IMG/VR virus record: IMGVR_UViG_3300038701_001167
Location: 1-64,000 of that record
Reading direction: 5' to 3' (one strand)
DNA length: 64,000 nucleotides
From: a virus
Shown piece by piece: positions 8,166 through 14,172 of this stretch. Position 1 is the stretch's first letter. Each line of letters begins with the position of its first letter. The translations under genes were made by a program, and so were the position numbers. Under the pieces are notes generated by a model. That model had not been told where the DNA came from. It saw only the letters and a program-made list of their open reading frames with translations, and ran no database searches.

Positions 8166-8485
8166 CAAGGACATCCTTTTGAAACAGTGTTGGGGTGTTT
8201 GGACACGTCTTGGACATCGAAAGTTTCGGGTTGTGGAACCACGAGTTGCATGTTCAGACAGGCCATGTTGTTTGCTTCTCCGTATTTGACATGACGTAGA
8301 ATGATGAACCGAGCGAACTGACTTGGCCGACAAATGACTTGGAGGTCTTTGTCCCTGTTTGCGAGAACCAAGAGATGTGATCGATCGAGACCGAATACTT
8401 CGACAAGGCAATCAATGTACGCTTCACGCTTGAGGTAACGTTCTGAAACTGTGAAGTGGACTCGATCATGAGACATTTTGGACAT
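8165..8485 (-). CDS. Small basic protein, unknown
   Basis: 106 residues from ATG 8485 with GGGAG eight bases upstream. Rich in Arg/His/Cys (DRVHFTVSERYLKREAYIDC). Coupled to the downstream gene through TGATG. No recognised domain; position suggests expression together with RNAP1 and RNAP2. Confidence 0.62.
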   Translation of the reverse strand: MSKMSHDRVHFTVSERYLKREAYIDCLVEVFGLDRSHLLVLANRDKDLQVICRPSQFARFIILRHVKYGEANNMACLNMQLVVPQPETFDVQDVSKHPNTVSKGCP

Positions 8486-8488
8486 GAG

Positions 8489-8611
8489 TTATTCTCCCTC
8501 ATACTGCCATAAGACAGCGTTACAGTGAGCATGCACGGCGCCGATTGTCATACCGGTGTCGTGGTTGTGGTGAAGATGGATGAGGCTGTCGAAGAAGTTG
8601 ATTTCAGGCAT
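8489..8611 (-). CDS. Very small His-rich protein, unknown
   Basis: 40 residues, MPEINFFDSLIHLHHNHDTG onwards, with a HLHHNH cluster that could bind metal. The ATG at 8611 overlaps the stop of the upstream gene by eight bases (ATGCCTGA) and the stop is four bases before the next ATG. Its upstream ribosome site is weak, so translation would rely on coupling. An in-frame extension to 8767 overlaps gene 8604-8804 and is not supported. Confidence 0.45.
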   Translation of the reverse strand: MPEINFFDSLIHLHHNHDTGMTIGAVHAHCNAVLWQYEGE

Positions 8612-8804
8612 AGAGAGCACTTTCGTAACCGTCATTGCCTTTGACCACGTCTTCCTTGGTATAGACGTTACCGCACATCTCGACTTCATCTGGCCAATCA
8701 TCCATGACTGATTCACCAAGATAGGCGTAAAGTTTTCCATCTTTCCTGCGCTGAGCTGCGAGATCAAAACCAGCGAGAAAGTGTTTTTTCATTTCTTCAG
8801 TCAT
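8604..8804 (-). CDS. Small acidic protein, unknown
   Basis: 66 residues starting MTEEMKKHFLAGFDLAAQRR and ending GYESALYA. Its start overlaps the 3' end of RNAP1 by eight bases, so it is probably coupled to RNAP1 translation. The sequence reads like a compact alpha/beta protein; no family known to me. Confidence 0.6.
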   Translation of the reverse strand: MTEEMKKHFLAGFDLAAQRRKDGKLYAYLGESVMDDWPDEVEMCGNVYTKEDVVKGNDGYESALYA

Positions 8805-9645
8805 TGAGTGGTTCTCCTTCTGCGAATTCGATTACAGCTTTATTCCAGTCGTTACCTTGCGTAGTAACGTGATATCCCTGACAGTATGTCCGGCCACGCT
8901 TGTCGTACTTGTGAGTGAGCCAGAAGCGATTACCTGAGGCGATCAGTCCGTCGATCACATCTCGAGATGAAACATCATACTTCTTGAAGGCTTTCTGACG
9001 CTTCTTGAAGTCTTGGTAGAGTTCGTCCTTTTTCGGTTTGTCGAGGCGAGACCATTGGTTCTGTACGAAAGCCACCACATCTGGGTTCACAGACAAAGGG
9101 ATGCTGTTCATCCGGTTTATGTGATCGAGACAAATGTCTTCGTCGTGGTGGTTGTTCTTGAGTAAGAGTGAGCCAGGGATCGTCTGGTAACCAGTCTCCT
9201 TGTTGTTGGTGACTGGCTCAGGGTGCTCAATCATTGGCAGTGGATACTGGAACTGATCTAGTTGCTGCTGCTCCTCTTTCTGGATGTCGTGCTCGACGAT
9301 GAAGACCATCATCTGAGCACCGAAGTTTACAGCATCCACATCGACTGCCTGACAGAGCATGTCCGTACATTGCTGGACAGCTGAGGCTTCATCTGTGTCA
9401 GTGAAGTGGTGACGCAGAATGCCCACCAGAGTTACGATGTTGGCTCGCTTGCACAGCATCATGTGAGAGAGAAGTTGGATACCAAACTCGACTGGGAGAC
9501 CTAGTTCTTTGAGGGTTTCAGGATAGCCACGATCTTCACAAATCTGACGAAGGAAGGGCATCACTTGGTGCTTGGAGAAGAGACTTTCGAGCTCCTTCTG
9601 AGAGGAGAAATCCGCGGTATTTTGGGGGGTTTTACGGTCCTGCAT
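8797..9645 (-). CDS. Early RNA polymerase subunit RNAP1 (N4 gp15-like)
   Basis: 282 residues supplying the N-terminal and thumb-side part of the split T7-family RNA polymerase. The last 45 residues carry the DxxGR element as THKYDKRGRTYCQGY and then VIEFAEGEPLND. This matches the T7 region just before motif A, exactly where the N4 enzyme is split. With RNAP2 it would form the heterodimer that transcribes middle genes. A vRNAP-type hairpin promoter starts 146 nt upstream. In N4 the two subunit genes are neighbours; here five small genes lie between them. Confidence 0.88.
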   Translation of the reverse strand: MQDRKTPQNTADFSSQKELESLFSKHQVMPFLRQICEDRGYPETLKELGLPVEFGIQLLSHMMLCKRANIVTLVGILRHHFTDTDEASAVQQCTDMLCQAVDVDAVNFGAQMMVFIVEHDIQKEEQQQLDQFQYPLPMIEHPEPVTNNKETGYQTIPGSLLLKNNHHDEDICLDHINRMNSIPLSVNPDVVAFVQNQWSRLDKPKKDELYQDFKKRQKAFKKYDVSSRDVIDGLIASGNRFWLTHKYDKRGRTYCQGYHVTTQGNDWNKAVIEFAEGEPLND

Positions 9646-9789
9646 GAGTGCTCCAGTGTCTTAGATGTTCTTTAGCCATCTGAGGAGTTTTTTGAGTGAT
9701 TTAGGTTTTAGCCGGTCAACTCGAGAGTTGAACTTTCCAACTTGGAAAGACTGTCGAAGACAGCACAAAACAAGTATGGACAAACCAAG

Positions 9790-9810
9790 CCACTGCCTTC
9801 GTAGAAGGCA
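9790..9810 (-). promoter_or_regulatory. Candidate virion-RNAP promoter H1 (RNAP1 operon)
   Basis: On the plus (template) strand: CCACTG, then hairpin TGCCTTC-GTA-GAAGGCA (7-bp stem, 3-nt loop, 9794-9810). Putting the loop centre at -11 places template CC at +1/+2 (9791, 9790), as in N4 virion RNAP promoters, so the RNA would start GG. Same CCANTG...C-GTA layout as H2-H4. Confidence 0.75.
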
Positions 9811-9920
9811 CAAATACTATCTAAAGATACTTTTGTTGCTCAAGAGTATAGACTCTCTTGTCAACTCTTTCACCTAATGGCTACCTAAGGCATGAGTTGA
9901 AACTGCTTGGTGAAACTTAA

Positions 9921-9950
9921 AGTCCCACTCAGCTTGCGCTGAATGGGACT
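9921..9950 (-). terminator. Probable terminator after gene 9984-10391
   Basis: Stem AGTCCCA...TGGGACT with inner CAGC/GCTG and a short loop; on the minus strand it is followed by TTTAAGTTT. Separates the 9984 gene from the RNAP1 promoter region. Confidence 0.7.
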
Positions 9951-9983
9951 GAGTCTGTGAGAAGAGGGTTTTGTTGAGCTGAC

Positions 9984-10391
9984 TTAGGCTGCTTTCTTAG
10001 TGAAACCGAGGCGGCTCAGGTTGGAGAGATGTGGATTCCGATCTGACGGACCTTCTTCTTGTGCTGCCTCATCTACCCGACGAACCTGAATCTGCAGGGT
10101 TTCGATGATCTCTGTCTGACCCGGTTCCATACCGGCAATCAGTTTCTGCAGCTGGTCTAGCAGTTCGTTCTTGGCAATCGTCATGTCTCGATAGTCGCTG
10201 TCCTTATTAGGGACATTGGAAGGTTTCATGGTATCAATCGCCAGACCGAGAGGCAGGCTGATAAACACATCATCACCATTCGAGTCAGTCGAGGTGAAGC
10301 CAATGTTCAACCACGACTGTGTCTTCTCACGTTCCTGACCGTTGTTGTTGTTGGAGCGTGTGTTCTGTTCGTTTGTTTTGTTCCAAGCCAT
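9984..10391 (-). CDS. Early protein, unknown
   Basis: 135 residues from ATG 10391 (AGGAA nine bases upstream), beginning MAWNKTNEQNTRSNNNNGQE. The Asn/Gln-rich N-terminus is followed by a structured part (LNIGFTSTDSNGDDVFISLP) and a C-terminal segment with PSDRNPHLSNLSRLGF. No domain assigned. Candidate vRNAP promoter H2 starts 57 bases upstream, so it is expected to be an immediate-early gene. An in-frame extension to 10496 would run through the promoter hairpin and is rejected. Confidence 0.68.
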   Translation of the reverse strand: MAWNKTNEQNTRSNNNNGQEREKTQSWLNIGFTSTDSNGDDVFISLPLGLAIDTMKPSNVPNKDSDYRDMTIAKNELLDQLQKLIAGMEPGQTEIIETLQIQVRRVDEAAQEEGPSDRNPHLSNLSRLGFTKKAA

Positions 10392-10446
10392 GATGAGTTC
10401 CTTTTTCGTTGGCGTGATTGGAAGGGTTGACTGTATCCGACTACAA

Positions 10447-10467
10447 CCATTGGCATCGTAGATGCCA
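10447..10467 (-). promoter_or_regulatory. Candidate virion-RNAP promoter H2
   Basis: Template-strand CCATTG followed by TGGCATC-GTA-GATGCCA (7-bp stem, 10451-10467). Predicted start at 10448 with template CC, 57 bases before the ATG at 10391. Confidence 0.75.
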
Positions 10468-10496
10468 GTTTTGTAAAGGGTGAAATTGTCCTTCAC

Positions 10497-10648
10497 TCAA
10501 GAGTAATTAACTCCATAAAAACAATCTGTTAGGTTATCTGAGTGAGGAGTATCTTGGATTGTATCTAGGTGATTGTACCGAGGAAGTATGTAAGCTAGAC
10601 ACAACCTGCAAGAGCAAAACTACACCAGTTAATACAGTTACCCTTTAG
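10497..10648. other. Short noncoding stretch
   Basis: No ORF with a ribosome site on either strand; AT-rich, with imperfect repeats of TATCTnGG. Nothing further that I can identify. Confidence 0.4.
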
Positions 10649-10777
10649 TCAGTTTATGACCAAGAAGTAGAGACAGACCCAAGCACAGACAGTCGCCACG
10701 AAGGCGAATATGGTCTTGTCCTCGAGGTCGATCTGGTTGAGTTCGTCGATTAGAAAGTCAGTCAGTTTGGTGAGCAT
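10649..10777 (-). CDS. 42-residue single-span membrane protein
   Basis: Too short for usual ORF cut-offs. ATG 10777 has AAGGA seven bases upstream. The product begins MLTKLTDFLIDELNQIDLED and ends in a hydrophobic segment (IFAFVATVCAWVCLYFLVI) that should span the membrane with the acidic N-terminus outside it. Preceded by a CACACCA leader motif. Early phage membrane microproteins often act on the host envelope or on superinfection; no specific role can be read here. Confidence 0.65.
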   Translation of the reverse strand: MLTKLTDFLIDELNQIDLEDKTIFAFVATVCAWVCLYFLVIN

Positions 10778-10792
10778 GGCTCTATCCTTTCT

Positions 10793-10814
10793 GATTTGGT
10801 GTGGTGTGGTGTGA
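10793..10814 (-). repeat. CACACCA leader motif, triple unit
   Basis: Sense-strand reading TCACACCACACCACACCAAATC, 15 bases upstream of the ATG at 10777 and just before its AAGGA. This copy has three CACACCA units in tandem. Confidence 0.6.
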
Positions 10815-10815
10815 A

Positions 10816-10837
10816 GAGTGAGCCTTCGGGCTCACTC
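10816..10837 (-). terminator. Perfect TTCG hairpin at the end of gene 10832-11206
   Basis: GAGTGAGCC / GGCTCACTC, a 9-bp perfect stem on the plus strand with a TTCG loop, overlapping the stop codon. The T-run afterwards is poor (TTCACACC), so it may be a processing or stabilising hairpin rather than a full terminator. Confidence 0.6.
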
Positions 10838-11206
10838 AGCGTTGACGAGAGGATGAAGCTCGGCAGGCTTCATCACGCGGTTCATGAGATTCGCATCATA
10901 GAAGTCTTTCGCTTCCCTTAATCCACATCCTGTGATCTTACGAATAAGCTTGATCCTGTTGATAGGGCCAAATGTACCGTAGGTTAGGCCGTAGAGCTCT
11001 TCCAGTGAGATGATTGGGACCGGACGACTGTTCTCACGAACAAGCTCATCCAACTGCGCTTGTAGGTCTGTGATCTGTGTCTGTAAGGTACAAATCTGGT
11101 GATGTAGATCATCATTGTATTCAGCCAGACAGATGTTGCGTTGAGTGAGATTCTCGATCTGTTTGATCTGGTTCTCAATGATGACAGTCATGACGGATTT
11201 CTTCAT
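10832..11206 (-). CDS. Coiled-coil protein with L7/L12 C-terminal-like motif
   Basis: 124 residues. About 10-60 is a coiled coil (QIKQIENLTQRNICLAEYND then repeated LQ.QI heptads). Residues around 82-104, NRIKLIRKITGCGLREAKDF, closely resemble the C-terminal-domain helix of ribosomal protein L7/L12 (IKVIREITGLGLKEAKDLV type). L7/L12 CTD binds translation GTPases, so interference with or recruitment of host translation factors is conceivable; this is inference. ATG 11206 has AAGGA plus the shared CTGAACCA spacer. Transcribed from the promoter H3 unit. Confidence 0.7.
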   Translation of the reverse strand: MKKSVMTVIIENQIKQIENLTQRNICLAEYNDDLHHQICTLQTQITDLQAQLDELVRENSRPVPIISLEELYGLTYGTFGPINRIKLIRKITGCGLREAKDFYDANLMNRVMKPAELHPLVNAE

Positions 11207-11210
11207 TGGT

Positions 11211-11441
11211 TCAGTCCTTTCTAAGAAGGGTTTCCATTTCGTTACAGAAGCGAGATCGAGCTTCGATCACCTGTTCTGCTATGTGTTTGGGAACACGTTG
11301 GATGATGTCCTGATCAGAGTCAGCGATATCAACAGTCCCATCAGGATGCTCACCGAAGATCATCCAATGATTAAACATGGTTGTCTCTCCGGTGAGATAC
11401 TTGATCTTGTGTGGAGCTGGGTACTGAATGGGAAGCTGCAT
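11211..11441 (-). CDS. Small early protein, unknown
   Basis: 76 residues starting MQLPIQYPAPHKIKYLTGET. ATG 11441 is preferred because it has the same AAGGA-TCTGAACCA leader as its neighbours. A second in-frame start at 11378 (MFNHWMIFGEHPDG) has its own GGAG and could give a 55-residue form. The core GEHPDGTVDIADSDQDI suggests a small beta-rich fold. Unknown function. Confidence 0.6.
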   Translation of the reverse strand: MQLPIQYPAPHKIKYLTGETTMFNHWMIFGEHPDGTVDIADSDQDIIQRVPKHIAEQVIEARSRFCNEMETLLRKD

Positions 11442-11458
11442 TGGTTCAGATCCTTGGT

Positions 11459-11533
11459 TTACAGTGCTGAGAGGATGGGTGTGATGACAGCGAAGAGGAT
11501 CATCCAGAAGGCGCAAGTGATGTAAAGTTTCAT
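11459..11533 (-). CDS. 24-residue membrane micropeptide
   Basis: ATG 11533 follows AAAGACTGAACCA, the same initiation region as two neighbouring genes. The product (MKLYITCAFWMILFAVITPI then LSAL) is a single hydrophobic span with one basic residue near its N-terminus, and its stop is 18 bases before the next ATG. Missed by length cut-offs; the shared leader is the main evidence that it is translated. Confidence 0.5.
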   Translation of the reverse strand: MKLYITCAFWMILFAVITPILSAL

Positions 11534-11568
11534 TGGTTCAGTCTTTCTCTATCAGGTTGAAGTAAGAA

Positions 11569-11584
11569 CAGGCCTTATGGCCTG
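11569..11584 (-). terminator. Hairpin after gene 11604-11762
   Basis: CAGGCC / GGCCTG stem, 4-nt loop, followed on the minus strand by TTCTTACTT. Probably an attenuating terminator within the early operon. Confidence 0.55.
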
Positions 11585-11603
11585 CTCATGTTATGAGGTT
11601 CAA

Positions 11604-11762
11604 TCAGGCAGCCAGCCTGAGCTGTTCCTGAAGATCGAAGTATTGCTGAGTGAGTTGTTCAGCACGGTGATCACTGATGACCGGATTGCTGAGGTACGAG
11701 AGCAACGCAGCAGACTTGGCTTTGATCTGAGCTGCAGTTGTGTTGTTGCTACGTGTGGACAT
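11604..11762 (-). CDS. 52-residue early protein
   Basis: ATG 11762 with GGAGG five bases upstream, a very strong site. Begins MSTRSNNTTAAQIKAKSAAL, with a Ser/Thr/Asn-rich N-terminus and helical C-terminus ending QEQLRLAA. First gene of the H3 unit. An overlapping 62-residue frame in another register has no ribosome site. Unknown function. Confidence 0.65.
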   Translation of the reverse strand: MSTRSNNTTAAQIKAKSAALLSYLSNPVISDHRAEQLTQQYFDLQEQLRLAA

Positions 11763-11784
11763 GAGAGCCTCCATTGATTTGATT

Positions 11785-11803
11785 CCAATGGAGCCGTAGG
11801 CTC
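11785..11803 (-). promoter_or_regulatory. Candidate virion-RNAP promoter H3
   Basis: Template-strand CCAATG then GAGCC-GTA-GGCTC (5-bp stem, 11791-11803). Predicted start at 11786 with template CC, 24 bases before the ATG at 11762. The flank is nearly identical to H4. Confidence 0.75.
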
Positions 11804-12186
11804 TGCCTACCTAAAACATAGAGATCGCACTCCTGAAGCAACTGAGAGAGTCTCAGGTACAATTCAGGTATGCTCACACACAGGGAGTTACACGACTGTG
11901 TTCCTACTCAAGTTCAACTTCATATCTACTTTTGGAGATGTGTTGACAAAGAGAGTGTGACGTAGAGGAATGTTTAGGGTGATTGTAGTGGTTTAGGTGA
12001 GGGAAGTGAGTGTTTAGGAGATGAGACCCTTGAGATAGATGTTAGCTAGATTAGAGTGTTTTACAGCATTATTCTCCACCATTTACTCTATATGTTCGAA
12101 GATTCTTCGAATGGTTCAGACATAAGTGGGAGATTCTCCCATCTCTATCATCTCTATCAGAGAGAGTGTTGAGTGTTATTGTATTA
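11804..12186. other. Noncoding stretch with palindromes having 3-nt loops
   Basis: No credible gene. Contains CTGAGA-GAG-TCTCAG (11842-11856), TTCGAAG-ATT-CTTCGAA (12095-12111), GGGAG-ATT-CTCCC (12128-12140) and TCTCT-ATC-AGAGA (12151-12163). None has the CCANTG start element of promoters H1-H4. Possible operators, processing hairpins, or part of a terminal repeat. Confidence 0.5.
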
Positions 12187-12212
12187 GGCTCCCACCCCGA
12201 AGGATGAGAGCC
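12187..12212 (-). terminator. Hairpin after gene 12218-12583
   Basis: GGCTC...GAGCC stem with an inner wobble-containing helix closing on CCGAAGG; on the minus strand followed by TAATACAATAA. Plausible terminator with a weak T-run. Confidence 0.5.
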
Positions 12213-12217
12213 ATAGT

Positions 12218-12583
12218 TTATTCAGCAGCGATCTTGGTGACGTTGGTTGTGCCTTTGTATTCGGCATAGGCAGAACGGTAGCGAGAGAGGGAAGCCTCAT
12301 AGTGGGACTTGAGGCGAGGATTGCCATCGAGTTGTTTGTCGAGGTCTTCATAGAAGGCAGCGTCATCGACAGCCTTTTGGTGGAAGCGACGTTCGAGAGC
12401 ATCTTCTTTGTCAGCGATCATGCCGATAGCTGTGCGTTCACGGTAGTGCTCAGCGTGCATGGTGAGAGTGGATGCGTATGTTGCAGCAGCTGTAGCCACA
12501 GTCTCAAGAGCCATTGCTGATGAGGTGACAACACCAAGAGTGGAAGTAGCAGTGCGAGTAGCAGCGGTAAGTACGTTAGCCAT
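12218..12583 (-). CDS. Alanine/threonine-rich early protein
   Basis: 121 residues from ATG 12583, GGAG seven bases upstream. The N-terminal 45 residues are Ala/Thr/Val-rich (MANVLTAATRTATSTLGVVT), followed by a charged helical region (DKEDALERRFHQKAVDDAAF) and a basic C-terminus. The low-complexity start followed by a helical body recalls early inhibitor proteins, but I cannot assign a function. It is the first gene of the H4 promoter unit and would be among the first proteins made. Confidence 0.65.
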   Translation of the reverse strand: MANVLTAATRTATSTLGVVTSSAMALETVATAAATYASTLTMHAEHYRERTAIGMIADKEDALERRFHQKAVDDAAFYEDLDKQLDGNPRLKSHYEASLSRYRSAYAEYKGTTNVTKIAAE

Positions 12584-12618
12584 GAGTTAACTCCATTGAT
12601 TGATTGACGGTAGGTATA

Positions 12619-12636
12619 CCAATGGGGCCGTAGGCC
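12619..12636 (-). promoter_or_regulatory. Candidate virion-RNAP promoter H4
   Basis: Template-strand CCAATG then a G-rich arm, GGCC-GTA-GGCC (4-bp core stem, 12626-12636). Predicted start at 12620 with template CC, 37 bases before the ATG at 12583. Confidence 0.72.
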
Positions 12637-12791
12637 AGTATCTCACAGAGAACATACCGGGGGGGTATCTCTCCTAGTGTTAGTCGAGTGTTATAGTAGT
12701 ACAATCGGAAGTAACTATGAAAAATTCCCTATAGGCGGCTTACCTTAGGGAATCTCCATCTACGAACTTCACAAAAAATATGCTGAGAATT

Positions 12792-12971
12792 TTAGCTATC
12801 AGGGCCTCCGTGATCTCCACCTCTGATGCCTGAACTCTTACCGTAGGCAATCCGATATACTATCCAGGAACCAATGCCTAAGACGGCTGCAATCCAACCA
12901 ACAAACAAAGAACCAACACCCACAAGAACAGTGAGTGCAATGATCGACCAGACAAGATCTTTGGTGTTCAT
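12792..12971 (-). CDS. 59-residue membrane protein
   Basis: ATG 12971 with AAGGA eleven bases upstream. MNTKDLVWSIIALTVLVGVG starts a hydrophobic stretch that can form two short spans (about 8-24 and 27-44), followed by a Gly/His-rich tail (GIRGGDHGGPDS). Not detected at usual length limits. Leftmost-starting member of the leftward early region. Phage membrane protein of unknown role. Confidence 0.6.
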   Translation of the reverse strand: MNTKDLVWSIIALTVLVGVGSLFVGWIAAVLGIGSWIVYRIAYGKSSGIRGGDHGGPDS

Positions 12972-13027
12972 AGTGTAAGTTATCCTTTCATAAACAGCAC
13001 TAATTTGGTGAACCAGAAGTCAGTTTC

Positions 13028-13057
13028 TTGACTTACATACTCGCGCGTGGTTATACA
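13028..13057 (+). promoter_or_regulatory. Sigma70-like promoter for late genes
   Basis: TTGACT and TATACA separated by 18 bp, with a second TATAAT at 13060-13065. Faces the late genes, the first of which starts at 13252. Fits N4, where host RNA polymerase transcribes late genes. Confidence 0.65.
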
Positions 13058-13084
13058 GTTATAATCCCTATATAAACAGTTCCA

Positions 13085-13145
13085 GATAATAAGATCTTTC
13101 GAGGAGAAAGGGCGGAGCCCTTTGACGAAGGAAGATCTTATTATC
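13085..13145. repeat. 61-nt cruciform with perfect outer and inner arms
   Basis: Outer arms GATAATAAGATCTT / AAGATCTTATTATC match over all 14 bp. Inside is AAAGGGC-GGA-GCCCTTT (7 bp, 3-nt loop, 13107-13123) plus TCG/CGA. Could be a terminus structure, a bidirectional terminator, or a polymerase recognition hairpin; the GGA loop equals that of the N4 P2 promoter but no CC lies at the start position. Confidence 0.75.
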
Positions 13146-13251
13146 GTCTTATATTATATATAAGAGACCTAAGCCCAACCTAAAGGGTTCCTTACATCAA
13201 GTGCAAGCAGATAGGCGTCAAAGAGAAACAACTCTTTGAGGTTCTAAACAC

Positions 13252-13476
13252 ATGCTGACTGTAAAGATTAACACTGGGAAAAGTGTTCGCACGTTCCAGA
13301 ATGTATTAACCTTCATTGAAACCAAGGCGTTCATGCAGGTGATATGGGACGATGGACCCAACACACATCACTCACTTGTCCCGATCAATGACATCGCTGG
13401 AGTAGAGATCATTGATGACAACGAAGATATGCAAGGTGAAGAACTTGGTTCGACAGGGAAGGTGGTGTTTCAATGA
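13252..13476 (+). CDS. Small protein at head of late operon, unknown
   Basis: 74 residues, MLTVKINTGKSVRTFQNVLT onwards; beta-rich core and acidic tail (EIIDDNEDMQGEELGS). GAGGT lies nine bases upstream of the ATG. Overlaps the next gene by ATGA. Probably the first product of the late transcript. No family recognised. Confidence 0.65.
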   Translation: MLTVKINTGKSVRTFQNVLTFIETKAFMQVIWDDGPNTHHSLVPINDIAGVEIIDDNEDMQGEELGSTGKVVFQ

Positions 13477-14159
13477 TCACCGTCGACGAACTCGAGGTCT
13501 GTCTCCCGGCCAATATCAAATCTGCTGCAACCCAAGAGCTGGCTGACAAGATCAATCAACTGGCTCAGGATCCGGATGTTGCAGAGCAGATCACCCGGAA
13601 CTTCGTGACACTGACTTCAGTGCTGCGAGAGGGGAAGTACAAGCTCGATGACTACCTGCATGCTGTGCATTACGTGTCGTTCAAGCTGATGGGCATGACC
13701 AACAAAGATGCCTACATGTACACCTTCCCTCAGAGGTATCAGAAGCTACAGGCACGGGGAGCCAGTGAGAAGGATATCTCGGCTTACGTGGCCGGCTACA
13801 GTAAGGGTAAGTTGGTAGGGGCATTGCTTGAACAGGCTGCCATTCCTGTCTGGGTATTGAACCAGGGAGTGTATCAGGAAGCGATCAACCGTCAGGCTTA
13901 CCTCATGCAGCATGCTGACAGTGAGAAGGTCCAGACAGAGGCTGCCAACTCTTTGCTGACACATCTCAAGCGCCCTGAGACCAAACAGGTCGAGCTGTCG
14001 TTGGAAGTCGGTGAAACCGATAACATGCGAAGCATGAAAGACATGCTTGTGAAGATGGCTGAAACACAACAGCAGCTGATCCAACAAGGGGTCAATACTC
14101 GCAAGATTGCTCATCAAAAGATGGGTGAAATGATCGATATCACGCCTGAAGAGGCGTGA
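13473..14159 (+). CDS. Possible small terminase or packaging-associated protein
   Basis: 228 residues. Features: helical N-terminus, a segment GMTNKDAYMYTFPQRYQKLQ, then AIPVWVLNQGVYQEAINRQA and EAANSLLTHLKRPETKQVEL, and a C-terminal helical tail. The middle part resembles the phage packaging-adaptor pattern in which a primed HTH region precedes AA.SLL.HLK.P. It lies three genes before the large terminase. Call is by pattern and position; a search of structure databases would decide. Confidence 0.5.
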   Translation: MITVDELEVCLPANIKSAATQELADKINQLAQDPDVAEQITRNFVTLTSVLREGKYKLDDYLHAVHYVSFKLMGMTNKDAYMYTFPQRYQKLQARGASEKDISAYVAGYSKGKLVGALLEQAAIPVWVLNQGVYQEAINRQAYLMQHADSEKVQTEAANSLLTHLKRPETKQVELSLEVGETDNMRSMKDMLVKMAETQQQLIQQGVNTRKIAHQKMGEMIDITPEEA

Positions 14160-14172
14160 GCGGTTGCTGACG

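Larger units (their letters stand above)
9646..9983. other. Noncoding stretch upstream of RNAP1 with several hairpins
   Basis: No gene found. Besides promoter H1 it holds TCAACTC/GAGTTGA around 9716-9731, CTTTCC/GGAAAG around 9733-9749, CTGTC-GAA-GACAG at 9751-9763, and a terminator at 9921-9950. The three extra hairpins lack the CC start element of H1 and their role is unknown. Confidence 0.6.
12972..13251. other. Divergent intergenic region between early and late blocks
   Basis: No gene. Holds the rightward sigma70-like promoter (13028-13057), the 61-nt cruciform (13085-13145), and an AT palindrome near 13148-13168 (CTTATAT...ATATAAG). By comparison with the N4 layout the genome termini are expected here or slightly left. 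Confidence 0.6.

Noticed and set aside
8489-8767. 92-residue leftward frame
   Set aside because: Overlaps gene 8604-8804, which has a better start and coupling; only the last 40 codons are kept.
9751-13123. CTGTC-GAA-GACAG (9751), CTGAGA-GAG-TCTCAG (11842) and AAAGGGC-GGA-GCCCTTT (13107) as vRNAP promoters
   Set aside because: Loops and stems fit and GGA equals the N4 P2 loop, but no template CC lies 11 nt from the loop centre, unlike the four GTA-loop sites.
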